DNA of 64,000 bases from Pseudopithomyces maydicus (GCA_026873275.1 JANTUC010000017.1:1-64000); one strand, 5' to 3'; counted from the first letter of the stretch, positions 12,113 to 23,693 are shown. Notes: generated by a model from the letters alone, not told the origin. Numbers and translations: made by a program.

Positions 12113-12628
12113 ATGCATTTCACGCCCTCCGTTCTCGTCGTCCTGGGTCTTGCCACCCAGTCAGTTCTCGCGGCGACTTGCTTCCCAAAAAGCGGGTGTA
12201 AAAATTGCGCCAGCTTTCAGCAAATGTAAATTCCTTTCTCTCCCTCCCTTTCTTTCCAAACCTTGTTCATTAAATCGCATTCTTCCCTCACACCTATCAT
12301 TCCGAAGATAGTTTCTGAGACTGACCTTTCTACAGTCAGGACCTGAAGAACAACTTCTGCGGCACCAAGTCTGGACTCGCGAACACGCCCGAGCAGTTCA
12401 ATGGTGCTGCCCACGCTCAGGTCTTTGGAGGCCCGATTGGAAGCCAGAGTTTGTGCAACCAGGCTTTCGACAACATTGTAGACCAGTGCTTCGGCAACAA
12501 TGACGGCGGTGACTTCAACTACAACGGGTATGTTTGCTCTTCTTAAAATGAACTTACAAGTTAGGACTTATGTGCTGACATTCGGATACAGCTGGGACCT
12601 GAGGGTTGGTTTCTGCCCGTGCGAATAG
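12113..12628 (+). CDS. small secreted cysteine-rich protein (effector-like)
   Basis: Three exons (12113-12225, 12336-12527, 12592-12628) join in phase into a 113-residue protein. Residues 1-20 are a clear signal peptide (MHFTPSVLVVLG, cut after SVLA). The mature part of about 93 residues has eight cysteines, enough for four disulfides: CFPKSGCKNC at the start, four central cysteines (NNFC, SQSLC, VDQC, VGFC) and a final PCE. Introns are 110 and 64 bp with GTAAAT/CAG and GTATGT/CAG ends. I do not recognise the family. Size, secretion, cysteine content and position as the first gene beside RIP-mutated repeats are typical of fungal effectors or antimicrobial proteins, but function is inference. 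Confidence 0.8.
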
Positions 12629-13657
12629 AGTAACGCGTAGGCGTAAAGAATGCGGAGAAAGGGGTGGAGGTGAAACGGGAAATTAAGACACATTCATTTC
12701 AAGTCGTTCGTTTGTGGAAAGACCATTGGACTATATAAACAGATCTGTATTGTGGCGCTGCAGTTAGCCTAAATATATCTGTTCTTCACAGCGCTAAATG
12801 GTCAAATGTGGATATTCTTGGTAGAACGGGAAATGATACCGTCACTACTACACCAAGCTTTGATGATTAATTCGTATCGGTGGATCTTTCCCTATAATCA
12901 ATTGTTATGGCTAGCATGAGGTAAGACTAGACAATCTTGCTATACAATTCCTCCAACGCGATTAATAGCTTACCAATCTCCACCCCAACAACCTCCAAAT
13001 ATGAAGCAAACCCACTATGCGGTATCCAATTTACCGTCCCTTAGTAGCTCCTTTCCCTTCCCAACCCCCACACCATGCCTTCCGTACCTAACTGCTGATT
13101 GCTTTATATTAGTCTCGTGCATGGGTGTATTGATGATGCTTTTTCGAACTTTTCCCGGGTAGTAAGTGATGTTGTGGAGTCGGCATGACCTGTACAGGTT
13201 TTTACGACGTTAATTGAAAACCAGAGATGTCGTATACTTCGCAAGGGGGCCGATTTCGAGCCACTCTAGCGTCATTGGGAAAGCGAACATCATGGCAAAC
13301 TATGAACGTGTCTAGCTAAATTTGAGAGTTCCCAAACTAAAGTATATAAGATCTTGTGTGTGTGTTTAGGGCGATTTAAAAGCTGCGAACGTCTCTTAAT
13401 TGAAAGCAGATCAACCAGTTCAGCTATACGATCAGATCGGAGTAATCGATAGGGCGAGATCGCACTTGTAAGACCGAGATCATGTTGCCTTTGATTGTGT
13501 TGCGGGTAATTACGAACATAGCCAATCGCCACCAACAGCCAGAAGCATTTAAGTGCCAACTTGCCTCACCCAACACAAAACAGAAAACATTCATGAGCCT
13601 GCGAGTGAATTCATTAGCATTTCTACAACTATTGCATTATCCATACGTGTGTCAATC
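12629..13657. other. gene-poor interval
   Basis: About 1 kb without a supported gene. Small overlapping frames on both strands at 13290-13795 lack domains and start-site support. The right part is the 3' flank of the AA9 gene. Confidence 0.6.
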
Positions 13658-14900
13658 CTATGGAAACGCCGGCGGACGATCCTGCACCAACTCCTCGCCA
13701 TCCCAAAGCGGCCCCCCAGGATACTCATAATCCTCATCCACCTTCTGAAAGCTTTGCATAGCCTCACTCATCAGCGTTCCTGCAGATATCATTAGCACCA
13801 CGATCCATCTTCCTTCTCATTCCACACCAAGGACGGGACGTGACTCACCAGGTTTACCCGTAGCCAAATCCTCAGGAATCTTCACCCCGCCTCCGGGAAG
13901 CGATCCAGTGTATTCACTCTCCACCTCGATCTGCGCACAGCCGGGATACATCTGCGCGTCGTTTTGCTGGTATTCTTTGGTCCCGGGCCACATGAGGTCG
14001 ATGCGCATTAGGTACTGACCAGCGGGTGTTTGCTTGGGAATTTTAAAGGGCGCCTATCAAGTATTGATAAGCTGGTAGTACAGTAAAGCGGTGATGATGG
14101 GACGTACCCGAGGCGGCACGTTGTTATCACCGACGTACATGTGCCAGTGCATACTATTGTTCACCACGTCCACGCCTTGCGTATCGATCTTTGTCCATTC
14201 TCCAGACCCATCGTACGTGGTTACGTCTTGGCCCTCTGGCACCTTGGAGAGATGGATGGTTCTTGGACCCCAGTGGTTGAAGTCTATCGGTTGCTAGCGT
14301 GGACATCAGCGATACACATCTTGGCAAGCGGATTTACAACGGCTAAGTCAAACATACCTCGATTCCATTCCAGAACGAGCAGGCACCATAGCCCTCGCAA
14401 CAAGCACCAGGTCCAGAGCTGCACTCGAAAATGGTCTTATAAGACGGCTGGTCGAAGTCCTCCGGTGACGCGCGCACTTGCTGGACCTCGAGCGTGTCGC
14501 CAGCTTTGACTTTGAGCGTCTCTGTGGTCACGCCATGCTCGATGGTGCCGCGCCCGCAGCGGACAGAGTTGGGCAGGTCAAACGCGTAGTGTGGCCATGA
14601 CGCGTGGCGACAGAGAGTCCCACTGTATCCTGGGGGCGGTAAAGGCTCGTCACAGAAGGGACTTGTGTGGTTTCTGGGATCTTGAATGATTATGTCGTCG
14701 ACGTGAAGTTTTGTTCAGTACAGACTCACCGGAGGTATTGTAGAGGCTCTTTCCAGACCCCATTGTGGGCTACCCGAGCCCATATCCCTGGATGCTTTGT
14801 CAGTGCTCTGAATGGGGCTGGTACCAAGTGTGGACATACAATGGCCCTCGGCGACACCTAGTATGGCTGGAATAACTGCGATGAGTGCTGAAGTCTTCAT
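13658..14900 (-). CDS. AA9 lytic polysaccharide monooxygenase
   Basis: Six exons (14840-14900, 14730-14787, 14358-14673, 14108-14293, 13849-14053, 13658-13779) give 315 residues. A signal peptide (MKTSALIAVIPAILGVAEG) leaves His20 as the first mature residue, required for the copper histidine brace. The second brace His is His152 in NHWGP, and the axial Tyr is Tyr243 in AQMYPGC with the conserved Gln241. The intron after His20 (14788-14839) is needed: without it the frame loses the HWIWARVAHNGV start. AA9 enzymes oxidatively cleave cellulose or related glucans outside the cell. Oddity: the usual HEIIALH segment, with a second-sphere His, reads RIDLMW, so activity or substrate may differ. The C-terminal 60 residues are a low-complexity tail with no carbohydrate-binding module. 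Confidence 0.88.
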
Positions 14901-15107
14901 CTTTAGTCTGCTATACTCGAGGCACAACCACTGCGGTATGCCAGTGTTTTATAACTATAGTTTATCGTACGTGCAGGGCGTGAATGCAAGATCATCGCTG
15001 TGTATGCAGTGTACGATTTTTCTTTGCCCAAAGTAGGAAGCGGAGAGACGGAATGCTATAGTAGAGGAGGTGCCTGTTGCACCTGGATCGCAACTATTTC
15101 CGTCGAT

Positions 15108-15816
15108 TCAACGTGCTTCTTGGGGCAGGTAGGATGCTAAACCTGTTGTAGTCATTGGATCGGCGAAAGTTTGACTGCATCTGCTAATATATTCCATCCT
15201 ACGTGAAGCGTTGTCCTCGCAATAATTAGTCCTATCACCCCTGGCTAATCTTTGGCATGCAGAAGTATGTATATTAATTATTATTGCTTCTCGTGCGAGA
15301 TCTTCAACCTTCCATCCTCGCACTCCTGCCAGTAGAGTTTGAATGCTATTGCCGGGAAGCTCCGTATGCTGAAGGTCGCGTATGTTAAAGGCCACCAAGT
15401 CTGCAGGGCGAGGTGTTGTTACGTATATAAGGTATGTCGCTGATGGGGTGTGATAAACCACCATTTTAACCGGAGGGGCAAAAAGCAATCTCGACCTTAT
15501 GAACAGGATGGGAATAACGTCGTAAGGACTTGTACAATTCACCAAAAGACTCATTCCCGGCCCTGAGTGGCTGGTCAGAGATATAATTATATTGCAAGGA
15601 TGGCACGAAATTTATAATATACTCGGCTTTGATTACGTTCAGCTTATTATCCTCACGGTGACGCTGGAGCACCTTATCCCAGATGTACACGCGACCAGAG
15701 TTGCGAACTATTTTGGACATCAATCTGATGTTTGCACGTGTGCGCATGTGTTTGGCAAGCCGACGGAAGGGTGTACAACAGGAACTACGACTGGGCGGCA
15801 TGCAAGAAGAGACCAA
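15108..15816 (-). other. two overlapping unassigned frames
   Basis: Minus-strand frames 15466-15816 (116 codons) and 15108-15554 (148 codons) overlap in different phases. The second contains ordinary-looking protein sequence (TYLIYVTTPRPADL, GWKVEDLAREAI). They may be parts of one gene broken by an intron or a base error near 15,470-15,490, or chance. No domain is recognised and no clean start is seen. Confidence 0.25.
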
Positions 15817-16771
15817 TCTAGTAGGAGAGCACGATGTATAATTTGATTAAAGCTAGGAGATGCCCAGCCAGGGCTATGTTTGTGTTGGCGCCGATCATTC
15901 TAAGATAATGGTTGGAAAAAAAGGCTTACGTTAGCGGTTCTTGGGTTTCGTTCACGGGCCCTTAAACTTCGGCCGCGACGTTCTACTGCGTGTGGTCTGG
16001 TCTGTATGGCTCAGGATATCCATTAAGTAGAAAACGAAGCGTGCAGGCGACAGATAATAGCCTACATCTCGCCACTGCGGGCTATTGAAGGACGATTCTA
16101 ACGTGATGATACATAGATGTATGTATAGTCTCTGTATATGTAACCACACGCCGCTCCCATTGTGATTACTACATAGACTACTTTCTCCGTTCTACGAATG
16201 TGATTATCAACCTATAAAGGCTCCATCAAAGGAATTTGGACCTCGGGAATACGCAAACCACCTAACGCGCTGTCTTGTAGCTAGACCCGAAAATTGGCCT
16301 TGTGTTGATGTAACCGCGTCCTAGGTATATGTAGAGTAGTTCACCTTTTTTTTTCAGGATTAAACTAATTCCGAGACGAAAAGCGGGAAGCGGCGAGATT
16401 GGTCCTTGAATAGAACTTGTCAAGGTCGACGCGGCCCTGCACCACTTGTGCGAAATGAGCCGTCCTCGCATGGAGAACTTATGCAAACTCTCCAGAAAGC
16501 CTATCCGGTACACCCATAGACTCAGAAAAAAAGTTTCCAAAGGCGTGATTCTCGCGACTGCGAGGTTTAGTCGCAGTAAGCGCGCGACAAACTGGCCAAA
16601 AGGCCTACTTTGGCTCCCGCAGTGGGTCCTGTTCTGTTCAACTAGTCGCTTTACTCTAAGTCAACTCGTCAGCGAGTCATAGTGCGATCCTATAATAGTT
16701 TCTCCACACCCCGAGCACTCTGCCACAGGAGCGCCCTGCGACCCTTCCTATACATGATTGCAATTAGATAC
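15817..16771. other. no recognised feature
   Basis: Short frames of under 95 codons occur on both strands, none with recognisable domains or splice context. I see no RNA gene or repeat. Confidence 0.5.
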
Positions 16772-17511
16772 TCAAATTCTATACCGACGACTTGAGTACC
16801 TTCTCAACAGAAAACCCTCCTTCCAAAGTCTCTTTTCTTCTATCTTGATGGTATCAGCCACCCTCCTAAACCTCCTCACCCCCTCATCATCCACCAAAAA
16901 CAGCACATCATGCCACTCGCTGACCAACCCCTCCCTCCCTCTTCTTTCCTCCTCGCCCATCGCTTCCAACATCGAAATCACATCACCCACCTGACGCGCG
17001 CCATACATCTCGATAAAGTCCACGTAGTGGCTCTCCATGTCTGTCAGCAGGATACAGATATACGCGTACAAGCTTTCTAAGACGAAGGAAAGAGTGTCAA
17101 TGGGGTCGGAAGCGAAGAGGATATCGGAGTCTGCCGAAGGTCCGGGGGCATGGTCGCACGGAGGGAGTAGTAGGTGCGGAAGAGAGGGAGGAGCTCTGCG
17201 GAGATGGGGCGGAGGAGAGACATTAGAGATGTGAGGGCGCGGATGTATTGGGTGGGGGAGGTGGGGAGCGTGGCGTTGAGCGGGGGAGGACGGAGGTGTT
17301 TGGGGTAGGTGATGGTTGGGGTGGTCCAGTACATGTCGAGTGGATATTGTATACGTTGTGGATCTCTAGAGCTGTGGATGAGGTTGGGAGCGATGGGAAA
17401 CGCATCTATTTGTATTTGTGCAATGCGGTGAATTAGTTTAACAGGCACAACCGAAAAATCAATAACTGTCGGATGGAGACCGATTTCACGCGATGACTGA
17501 CATTTGTTCAC
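16772..17511 (-). CDS. orphan fungal protein, single frameshift
   Basis: Two minus-strand frames (17077-17511 and 16772-17071 extended upstream) are in adjacent phases. Adding one base to the five-base run at 17144-17148 joins them into one 246-residue frame. The joined region is protein-like throughout: PTQYIRALTSLMSLLRPI before the run, FASDPIDTLSFVLESLYAYI after it, then YVDFIEMYGARQVGDVISML. The C-terminal half looks like the helical tail of a fungal-specific regulator, but I cannot name a family. Either a base is missing from the assembly or the gene is a recent pseudogene. The true start may lie inside 17511. Confidence 0.5.
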
Positions 17512-17793
17512 AGGACTGCATATTCACTTCGACGGGCGTGACTTTATGTGTTGATTCAGCTGCCATCAGCTGCCCATGATCCATTCATTATCCCTATGAT
17601 ACATGACCCAAACACGAAGTAGGACTTTGCGTCCGAACCAATCCCAATGAACCACCGTGCTGGGGGACGGGGGGATAGGGTATACTTGTGTTGATGCACC
17701 GTACTCTGCTGACTTTTGCATTTCCATGGTGCCGTCATCTTCCTTTCATGTCTCCAGATATGCTATCGGCCTGATGATCACCGAGCTTCTGGT

Positions 17794-19341
17794 TTATAGC
17801 ATCCCCTGGGCCTCGAGATCACGGTAGACCTTCTCCGGCATAACGTTGCCTTCCGTGTCTTCCATCTGAACTACGTTCTCCACGGTCAGCTTCTCCTTCT
17901 TCTGATCTTGCTGGATTTTCTTCCATAGGTTCTGCGCCTCCTCGATGCTAATGATCTCGCGAAAGAGTGTGGTGTTGGTAATACCAAGACACTTGAGGCC
18001 GTGGATGTGGCGAGGCTCGTTGAAATGCTTGTCAAACGCTCGCCTACCCATGTACACATAGTTGCCGCAAATCTCACAGGGGAACTCAACGCCGAGGCCG
18101 TGGAGCTTGTAGAGCCAGAAAGGAATGGGCTTGCCGTCCCAAGCTAGAGGCAGTTTCAACGGGTTGTAGATCTTGTCCTCAGCATCGTCGTTGTCGTCCT
18201 CCTCCTTTGCGCCACTCGCCGGCTCGTAGGACTCGGAGAACAGCTGCTCCAACTCCTGCTGTCGCTCGCGATCCGTCATGCCTTGCTTGCGCTCAACGTT
18301 GACCTTGGTGTCGCTGCGCTCTGTCTGCATTGCGGCAGCAAGCTTGCGGATCATGAATTCTCGCTGGGCCACGGCGCGCTCTTTGAGGCGATCGTTCCCT
18401 CCGCTCGGACCGGTGGCGGTGGTACCATTCGCGCCCGACTTCTGGCGTTCGACCGCTTTCTTGTGCTTCTTGCCCGCCAAATGAGCCTCATAGACGGTTT
18501 CCTTGGCGAAAGTCTTTTGGCAGGCAGAACAGTGGATGCCCTCCTCCTTGGTGACATCGTCAATCGAGCCTTGCGGTGCCACATCCTTCTCCCAACCGGG
18601 GACCTGGTCTTTGACCCACAAGTCGTCGAACTCCTTGTCGAAGTTGGAGAAAAGCTTGTTGAGGTTCTCCAAAGGCTTAGTACGACGCATGAAACCCTCG
18701 AGATAGTCCTGCAAGGCCTTCAGATATTGGAAGTATGGCTCGGTCATCTTCTGGTCGCGACGGATGACAACCTGAGGCGGGGCAAAGCTGTCGAACAGGT
18801 CGAGATACTGCAGGTAGGTCACGCGGCGGGCTTGCTGGTGGACAGGAAGATTCAGGTACTGTTCGTGCAGCGTAGTCAGATCGAAGAAGCGACCAAAACC
18901 CTCCTCGCCTGTGAACATGGAGTGGATCTGAGCGAGCGACGCGGCTTGATCTTCGGGCGCGCGGCGCTTGTAGGCCTTCTCGAGGTTCTCGACGGGTTGG
19001 TTGGGGTACTTGTCGTGGTGGGCTTTGATCTTGGCAAGTTCGCGGTCGAACGACGCCATGGGGTCGCCGAGAGTCATATTGCGCAGCTCGTCCTCCTTCT
19101 TGCCGTCCATGTCCTTGTAGATGGACAAGAGGTTGGAGGAGCGCTGTTCGATCTGGCGGAGGAGGCGGGCGGCATCGTGATCGCGTGCAAGACGGTCACG
19201 ATTCTCAAAGGAGGTTAGTACTTCCTGATTCAGGTCGGTGGTAGTACTTACGTGCTGCGGTTCATCTAGGAGGCGGTCCGCCATGGCCTCCTCGAGGCGG
19301 TCGAGCTCCTCGTGGAGGTTGCGCTGATCTTCAAGGAGCAT
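17794..19341 (-). CDS. SF3A3: splicing factor 3A subunit 3 (SF3A3/Prp9)
   Basis: The 499-residue product matches SF3A3/SAP61/Prp9, the SF3a subunit of U2 snRNP needed for prespliceosome assembly. An N-terminal helical region (LLEDQRNLHEELDRLEEAMA) is followed by a U1-type C2H2 finger at about residue 263 (CSACQKTFAKETVYEAHLAG) and a C-terminal matrin-type finger (CEICGNYVYMGRRAFDKHF, then RHIHGLKCLGI). A 48-bp intron at 19204-19251 (GTAAGT, branch TACTAAC, GAG) has no stop and is a multiple of three, so it would read through silently. Removing it restores the family sequence DEPQH-NRDRLARDH. Family length is about 500. It is divergent from FAL1 across about 815 bp. Confidence 0.95.
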   Translation of the reverse strand: MLLEDQRNLHEELDRLEEAMADRLLDEPQHVSTTTDLNQEVLTSFENRDRLARDHDAARLLRQIEQRSSNLLSIYKDMDGKKEDELRNMTLGDPMASFDRELAKIKAHHDKYPNQPVENLEKAYKRRAPEDQAASLAQIHSMFTGEEGFGRFFDLTTLHEQYLNLPVHQQARRVTYLQYLDLFDSFAPPQVVIRRDQKMTEPYFQYLKALQDYLEGFMRRTKPLENLNKLFSNFDKEFDDLWVKDQVPGWEKDVAPQGSIDDVTKEEGIHCSACQKTFAKETVYEAHLAGKKHKKAVERQKSGANGTTATGPSGGNDRLKERAVAQREFMIRKLAAAMQTERSDTKVNVERKQGMTDRERQQELEQLFSESYEPASGAKEEDDNDDAEDKIYNPLKLPLAWDGKPIPFWLYKLHGLGVEFPCEICGNYVYMGRRAFDKHFNEPRHIHGLKCLGITNTTLFREIISIEEAQNLWKKIQQDQKKEKLTVENVVQMEDTEGNVMPEKVYRDLEAQGML

Positions 19342-19344
19342 TGT

Positions 19345-19920
19345 TGCGGTCGCCTGCTGGCTGGATAGCTGCGGGTGAGGGTGGTGAGGTGCGATCGCCT
19401 ACTAATCGTTAACGTTCGGTCGCCTGCTGGCTGTGGGTTGAAGTATTCAAACATACGGTTGCGAGCTGCGGGCGAGAGGATTAAAGGGCAGTTGTGAGCT
19501 GCGGGCGAGAGGATTAAAAGGCAGTTGCGAGCTGCGGTCGAGGGTATCTACGGAAGGTCGCCTGCTGGCTACGGGTGAGAGTGAGAGTAGTGACGTGCGG
19601 GCGCCTACTGAGTATTAGTGTAAGGTCGCCTGCTGGCTGCGGGTGAAAGTGATAACATACGGTCGCTAGCTGTGGCGAGGGGATTCGCGTGCGGTCGCCT
19701 ACTAGTTGCGGGTAAGGGCGAGGATAAGGGCAGTAACGTGCAGTCGCCTACTAAAAGTTAACATACAGTCGCCCGCTGGCTGTGAGTTAGAGAGAGTGCG
19801 TTGACATACGGTGGCTAGCTGCGGGCGGGAGGATTGACGGGCGGTCGCCTGCTGGCTGGGGGCGAGAGGGTTGACGGGCGGTCGCCTGCTGCGGGTGAGT
19901 GTGTTGACGGGCGGCAGAGT
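19345..19920. repeat. degenerate minisatellite in shared promoter
   Basis: Roughly a dozen diverged copies of two related motifs, CGGTCGCCTGCTGGCTGCGG and GAGCTGCGGGCGAGAGGATT, recur every 30-40 bp between the SF3A3 start and the FAL1 leader. Two neighbouring 33-bp units near 19458-19523 are almost identical. The array fills the SF3A3 5' flank. On the minus strand it can be read as SRRPPVNPLAPSQQ-like peptides, which I take as incidental. Confidence 0.8.
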
Positions 19921-20156
19921 GTCGAGGAGCAGACCTGCGGCGTCCCGGCGAAGTTTACCAGGCGCGTTTGAAGGCAGTTGCGCGCTGCTCCAGAAAGTCA
20001 GGTGCTCGGCCCATGGTTTTGCCGCGCCGCGCCGCCGGTCGCGCCTGCCCTGCTCGCCCGAGCTCCAAACTTTCTCCACCAGCTCGTCTTGCTGCCGCAT
20101 CATTCACCCCCACACATCCCACCACCCCGTCGCACGCCCCGTACACGCAATCCACC

Positions 20157-21452
20157 ATGGCGGACGGCATAGATCGCAACATGGACGACAAGATGGAGTT
20201 CTCCACCTCCAAAGAGGTCACTGTCGCCCCGACCTTCGAGGCCATGCATCTGAAGGAGAATCTCTTGCGCGGTGTCTACGCATACGGATACGAGTCGCCT
20301 TCCGCCGTCCAGTCGCGTGCCATTGTGCAAATCTGCAAGGGCCGCGATACCATCGCCCAGGCCCAGTCGGGAACGGGAAAGACGGCCACCTTCTCCATCT
20401 CCATCCTGCAGGTCATCGACACAGCTGTGCGCGAGACCCAGGGTATGTTTCCACCCCAAGAATATCGTGACATCGCTTTGACATGTGCCAGCTCTCGTTC
20501 TTTCTCCCACTCGCGAACTGGCGACCCAGATTCAATCCGTCGTCATGGGCCTTGGCGACTACATGAACGTGCAGTGCCATGCCTGCATCGGCGGCACAAA
20601 TGTCGGCGAGGATATCCGCAAGCTCGACTACGGCCAGCACGTTGTGTCGGGAACCCCCGGTCGCGTCGCCGATATGATTCGCCGCCGCAATCTGCGCACG
20701 CGCAACATCAAGATGCTGGTGCTAGACGAGGCCGACGAGCTGCTCAACCGCGGTTTCCGTGAGCAAATCTACGATGTCTACCGCTACCTCCCTCCTGCGA
20801 CTCAAGTCGTGGTTGTGTCTGCCACCCTCCCGTACGACGTCTTGGAGATAACCACCAAATTCATGACCGACCCGGTGCGCATTCTCGTCAAGCGTGACGA
20901 GTTGACGCTGGAGGGCCTCAAACAATACTTCATCGCCATTGAAAAGGAAGAGTGGAAGTTTGACACATTATGCGATCTCTACGACACCCTCACCATTACA
21001 CAAGCCGTCATATTCTGCAACACGCGCCGCAAGGTCGATTGGTTAACGGACAAGATGCGCGAGGCCAACTTCACAGTCTCCTCCATGCACGGAGACATGC
21101 CCCAGCGAGAGCGCGATAGCATTATGGCTGACTTCCGCCAAGCAAACTCGCGCGTTCTCATTTCCACCGATGTTTGGGCTCGTGGCATTGATGTCCAACA
21201 AGTGTCCCTTGTCATCAACTACGATCTCCCCTCCAACCGTGAGAACTACATCCACAGGATTGGCCGAAGTGGCCGATTCGGACGCAAGGGTGTGGCTATC
21301 AACTTTGTGACCCAAGAGGATGTGCGCATCCTTCGCGACATTGAACGTAAGTTGGTTGCATGTCACATTTGAACAGTTACTTACACCACCCAGTGTACTA
21401 CTCTACCCAGATCGACGAGATGCCCATGAACGTTGCGGACCTACTTGCGTAA
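20157..21452 (+). CDS. FAL1: DEAD-box RNA helicase FAL1 / eIF4A-III
   Basis: Exons 20157-20442, 20492-21346 and 21394-21452 give 399 residues, the same length as yeast Fal1. DEAD-box motifs appear in order: Q motif context (SPSAVQSRAI), motif I (AQSGTGKT), Ia (PTRELA), Ib (TPGR), II (DEAD), III (SAT), IV (VIFCNTR), V (RGIDVQQV) and VI (HRIGRSGR). The C-terminus TQIDEMPMNVADLLA is the eIF4A-III/Fal1 type rather than translation-initiation eIF4A. Fal1 acts in 18S rRNA maturation in yeast; eIF4A-III is the exon-junction-complex helicase elsewhere. Introns are 49 and 47 bp. Start MADGIDRNMDDK sits in a good context (CACCATGG). Confidence 0.96.
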
Positions 21453-22795
21453 AAGAAATGCTTGGCTTGCGTCATGCCAGTCTTCAACGAGGAAACGACC
21501 GGCCGTTGATCCCGGTCTAGTGTAACAAGCGGTGTCGAAGAAGTGCCGCTTCGAGATGGATTGTGGAGGAAAGGGCCCTGTAGCCTCTCAGTATGTGTCT
21601 ATCTCATTGTTTTCAGTGTAGGCTTTACTGACGGATCTTGGGACAGTAACATTCTAAATTGCTTACTCATCTACAACTATATACCCCATCACCCCTTTAG
21701 GCTTGATGATCAACATTGCTACATACTTACTACTCCATCGTTCGTGAAGTTTCGTACTTGGCCATTTCTTGACGACCTCTCGACTTACGTTCTATGTCAA
21801 TCGCTGGCTCATTTGAATCACTGTTTTCAAACATTGACACTCTAGTGTACCATCTTCCGCATTACTTGCAAGCAGCGCTATCTCTCACTGCCATGACAGC
21901 TTCGGCGGGTAACAAGGAATAAGATACCTCCCGTGTCTATTCGGCGTGTCCATCCCCAATGGGCTAATGGGTTGGCAAAGTGTTGGAATGATCTTCTTAC
22001 CGCAAAAGGAGTATGCTTCCTTATCATTGACCGACTTGATTTACTCAGTAGCACATAAATATCATGTTCCATCATGATTTTCTGTATTGGAACTAACTAA
22101 CGGAGTCCGATGTTGCTCCTCCAAATTTGGAAAGACGCCACTAAGCAGGCGGAGGCTGGCTAAGCGACCAATCAAGCTCCTGCTTCAGCTTCGTAAGCGA
22201 TGCCACGCCGCACCTGAAACATCATCACCCCATCACTTGGACCCCAATTTCCATCTCCGACTTCCAGTCCGTATATTGCGGCAATGGCATCGAGCGATTT
22301 TCCGAAAACGGTCGGTGGAACGGTGCAACTGTGAATAGATGCGTTCCTTCCCCGCCAATCAAACAGCGCTATGTGCCAGCAATAGAGAGTTTCATCAGTG
22401 ACTATCTTAGGAGAGTAAGACATAGGAGGATAATTGGAACCGTTTGCGTAGAGTAGGGCGGTTAGGTCATCAATAATACTGTTTATAGTTCGACTTCACA
22501 TGGCCGATTCACACCCTACTCCACGAATCGTGTCATAGCCCTGTACGCATCAGCGCCACAGTGCCATGGCATTCTATCTCGCGCGTCGCGTGGAGTTGAC
22601 AGGTGCCGGGTTCTCAGGATCCGCACCAAGTCCCACGCGCAGATGCAGCCGCACTCGCAAATCCCATGCTCAAATCTTCCGAGCTTCTTACAAAGACCTT
22701 GGTCCTTCCGTGTTGATTGAACATCGAGCTACTGTCGCCTTGTTCTCCACCCAGGAAAGCCAGCTGAGGCCCCTCTTCGAGCGGACGCTGGAGAC
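21453..22795. other. intergenic, nothing recognised
   Basis: About 1.3 kb containing the 3' flank of FAL1 and the 5' flank of the next gene. Short frames at 21543-22423 lack domain features. No RNA gene or repeat was seen. Confidence 0.6.
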
Positions 22796-23693
22796 ATGTT
22801 CGCTTTCGTCCTCTATTCGTTGGTGTGCCTTCTAGCTTGCATCCCTGGCAGCTTGGGGACTGACATCGTGACTTTCACGGATGATAAATGCCGTACGAGT
22901 TTCAACAATTTGGATACGGTCAATGGGTATCCGGATGGGCTCTGCGAGCCGCTAGAAATCATTGGCAAGCTGGAGACTTTCCAAATTGCAAAACTAGACG
23001 AAGGTTGCGTGGGTATGTGCTATCCATAACGTCAATTCACCGCGATGGTGGGTCTAACTGCTGGCAGTCACGCTCTATGGACAAAACGATGATAGCGGTC
23101 TGTCCTGTTCGTCTCCATTGAAGATTGCCGCCGAGCTTGGAACCTGTTACAACTCCTCGTGGATCTATTACAGCATCGACGGATGTTTACGCCCTGCCTC
23201 GTCATCTAAGGTTGTCCTCCCAAGTGCAACACCTAGCTCTCGTTCTACGCTCTCGATATCGACAGTGACGACCTCCTCCTCTTCAGCCTCAATCACATCG
23301 TCGGTATCCTCCTCTACTTCCACACCACCTCCCGACCAGCCCTCCAACCACACAGGCGCCATCATCGGAGCCATCGTCGGCACCGTCGCCATCTGCGCCC
23401 TCTTCATCGGCATCCTACTCCTATGGCTCCATCGCCGCAGAACACAGCCCACACCCGACCCACCGAAGCCCTCCTCCTACGAACTTTCGCAAGAGCGGTC
23501 TCTCACAGAAGCAGGGCGCGGGTCTATCGCAGTCTCGCGCAGGGTTGTCCCCGCGAAGGAGGTCTGGGCGCACGAGGCTGCGTTCGAGATAGGGAGAAAT
23601 AGTTACGCGCCGCCGGTGGAATTGCCGGCGCAGAGCTGGGGAGAGGACAAAAAGAGGGGGAGTACCTTGATCAGGGTACATATGGCGAGGTAG
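22796..23693 (+). CDS. single-pass membrane protein with Ser/Thr stalk
   Basis: Exons 22796-23012 and 23068-23693 (55-bp intron, branch TCTAAC) give 280 residues. The order is signal peptide (MFAFVLYSLVCLLACIPGSLG), a cysteine-bearing ectodomain of about 110 residues with six cysteines (DDKCRTSF, PDGLCEP, DEGCV, GLSCSS, GTCYNSS, DGCLRP), a Ser/Thr-rich stalk, a transmembrane helix at about 186-207 (GAIIGAIVGTVAICALFIGI), a basic stop-transfer RRR and a short cytosolic tail. The layout resembles fungal wall-stress sensors and similar surface proteins, but the ectodomain is not a WSC domain I can recognise. Function is unknown. Confidence 0.75.

Noticed and set aside
18283..19218. 311-codon plus-strand frame opposite SF3A3
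   Set aside because: Antisense shadow of a conserved splicing factor; no independent support.
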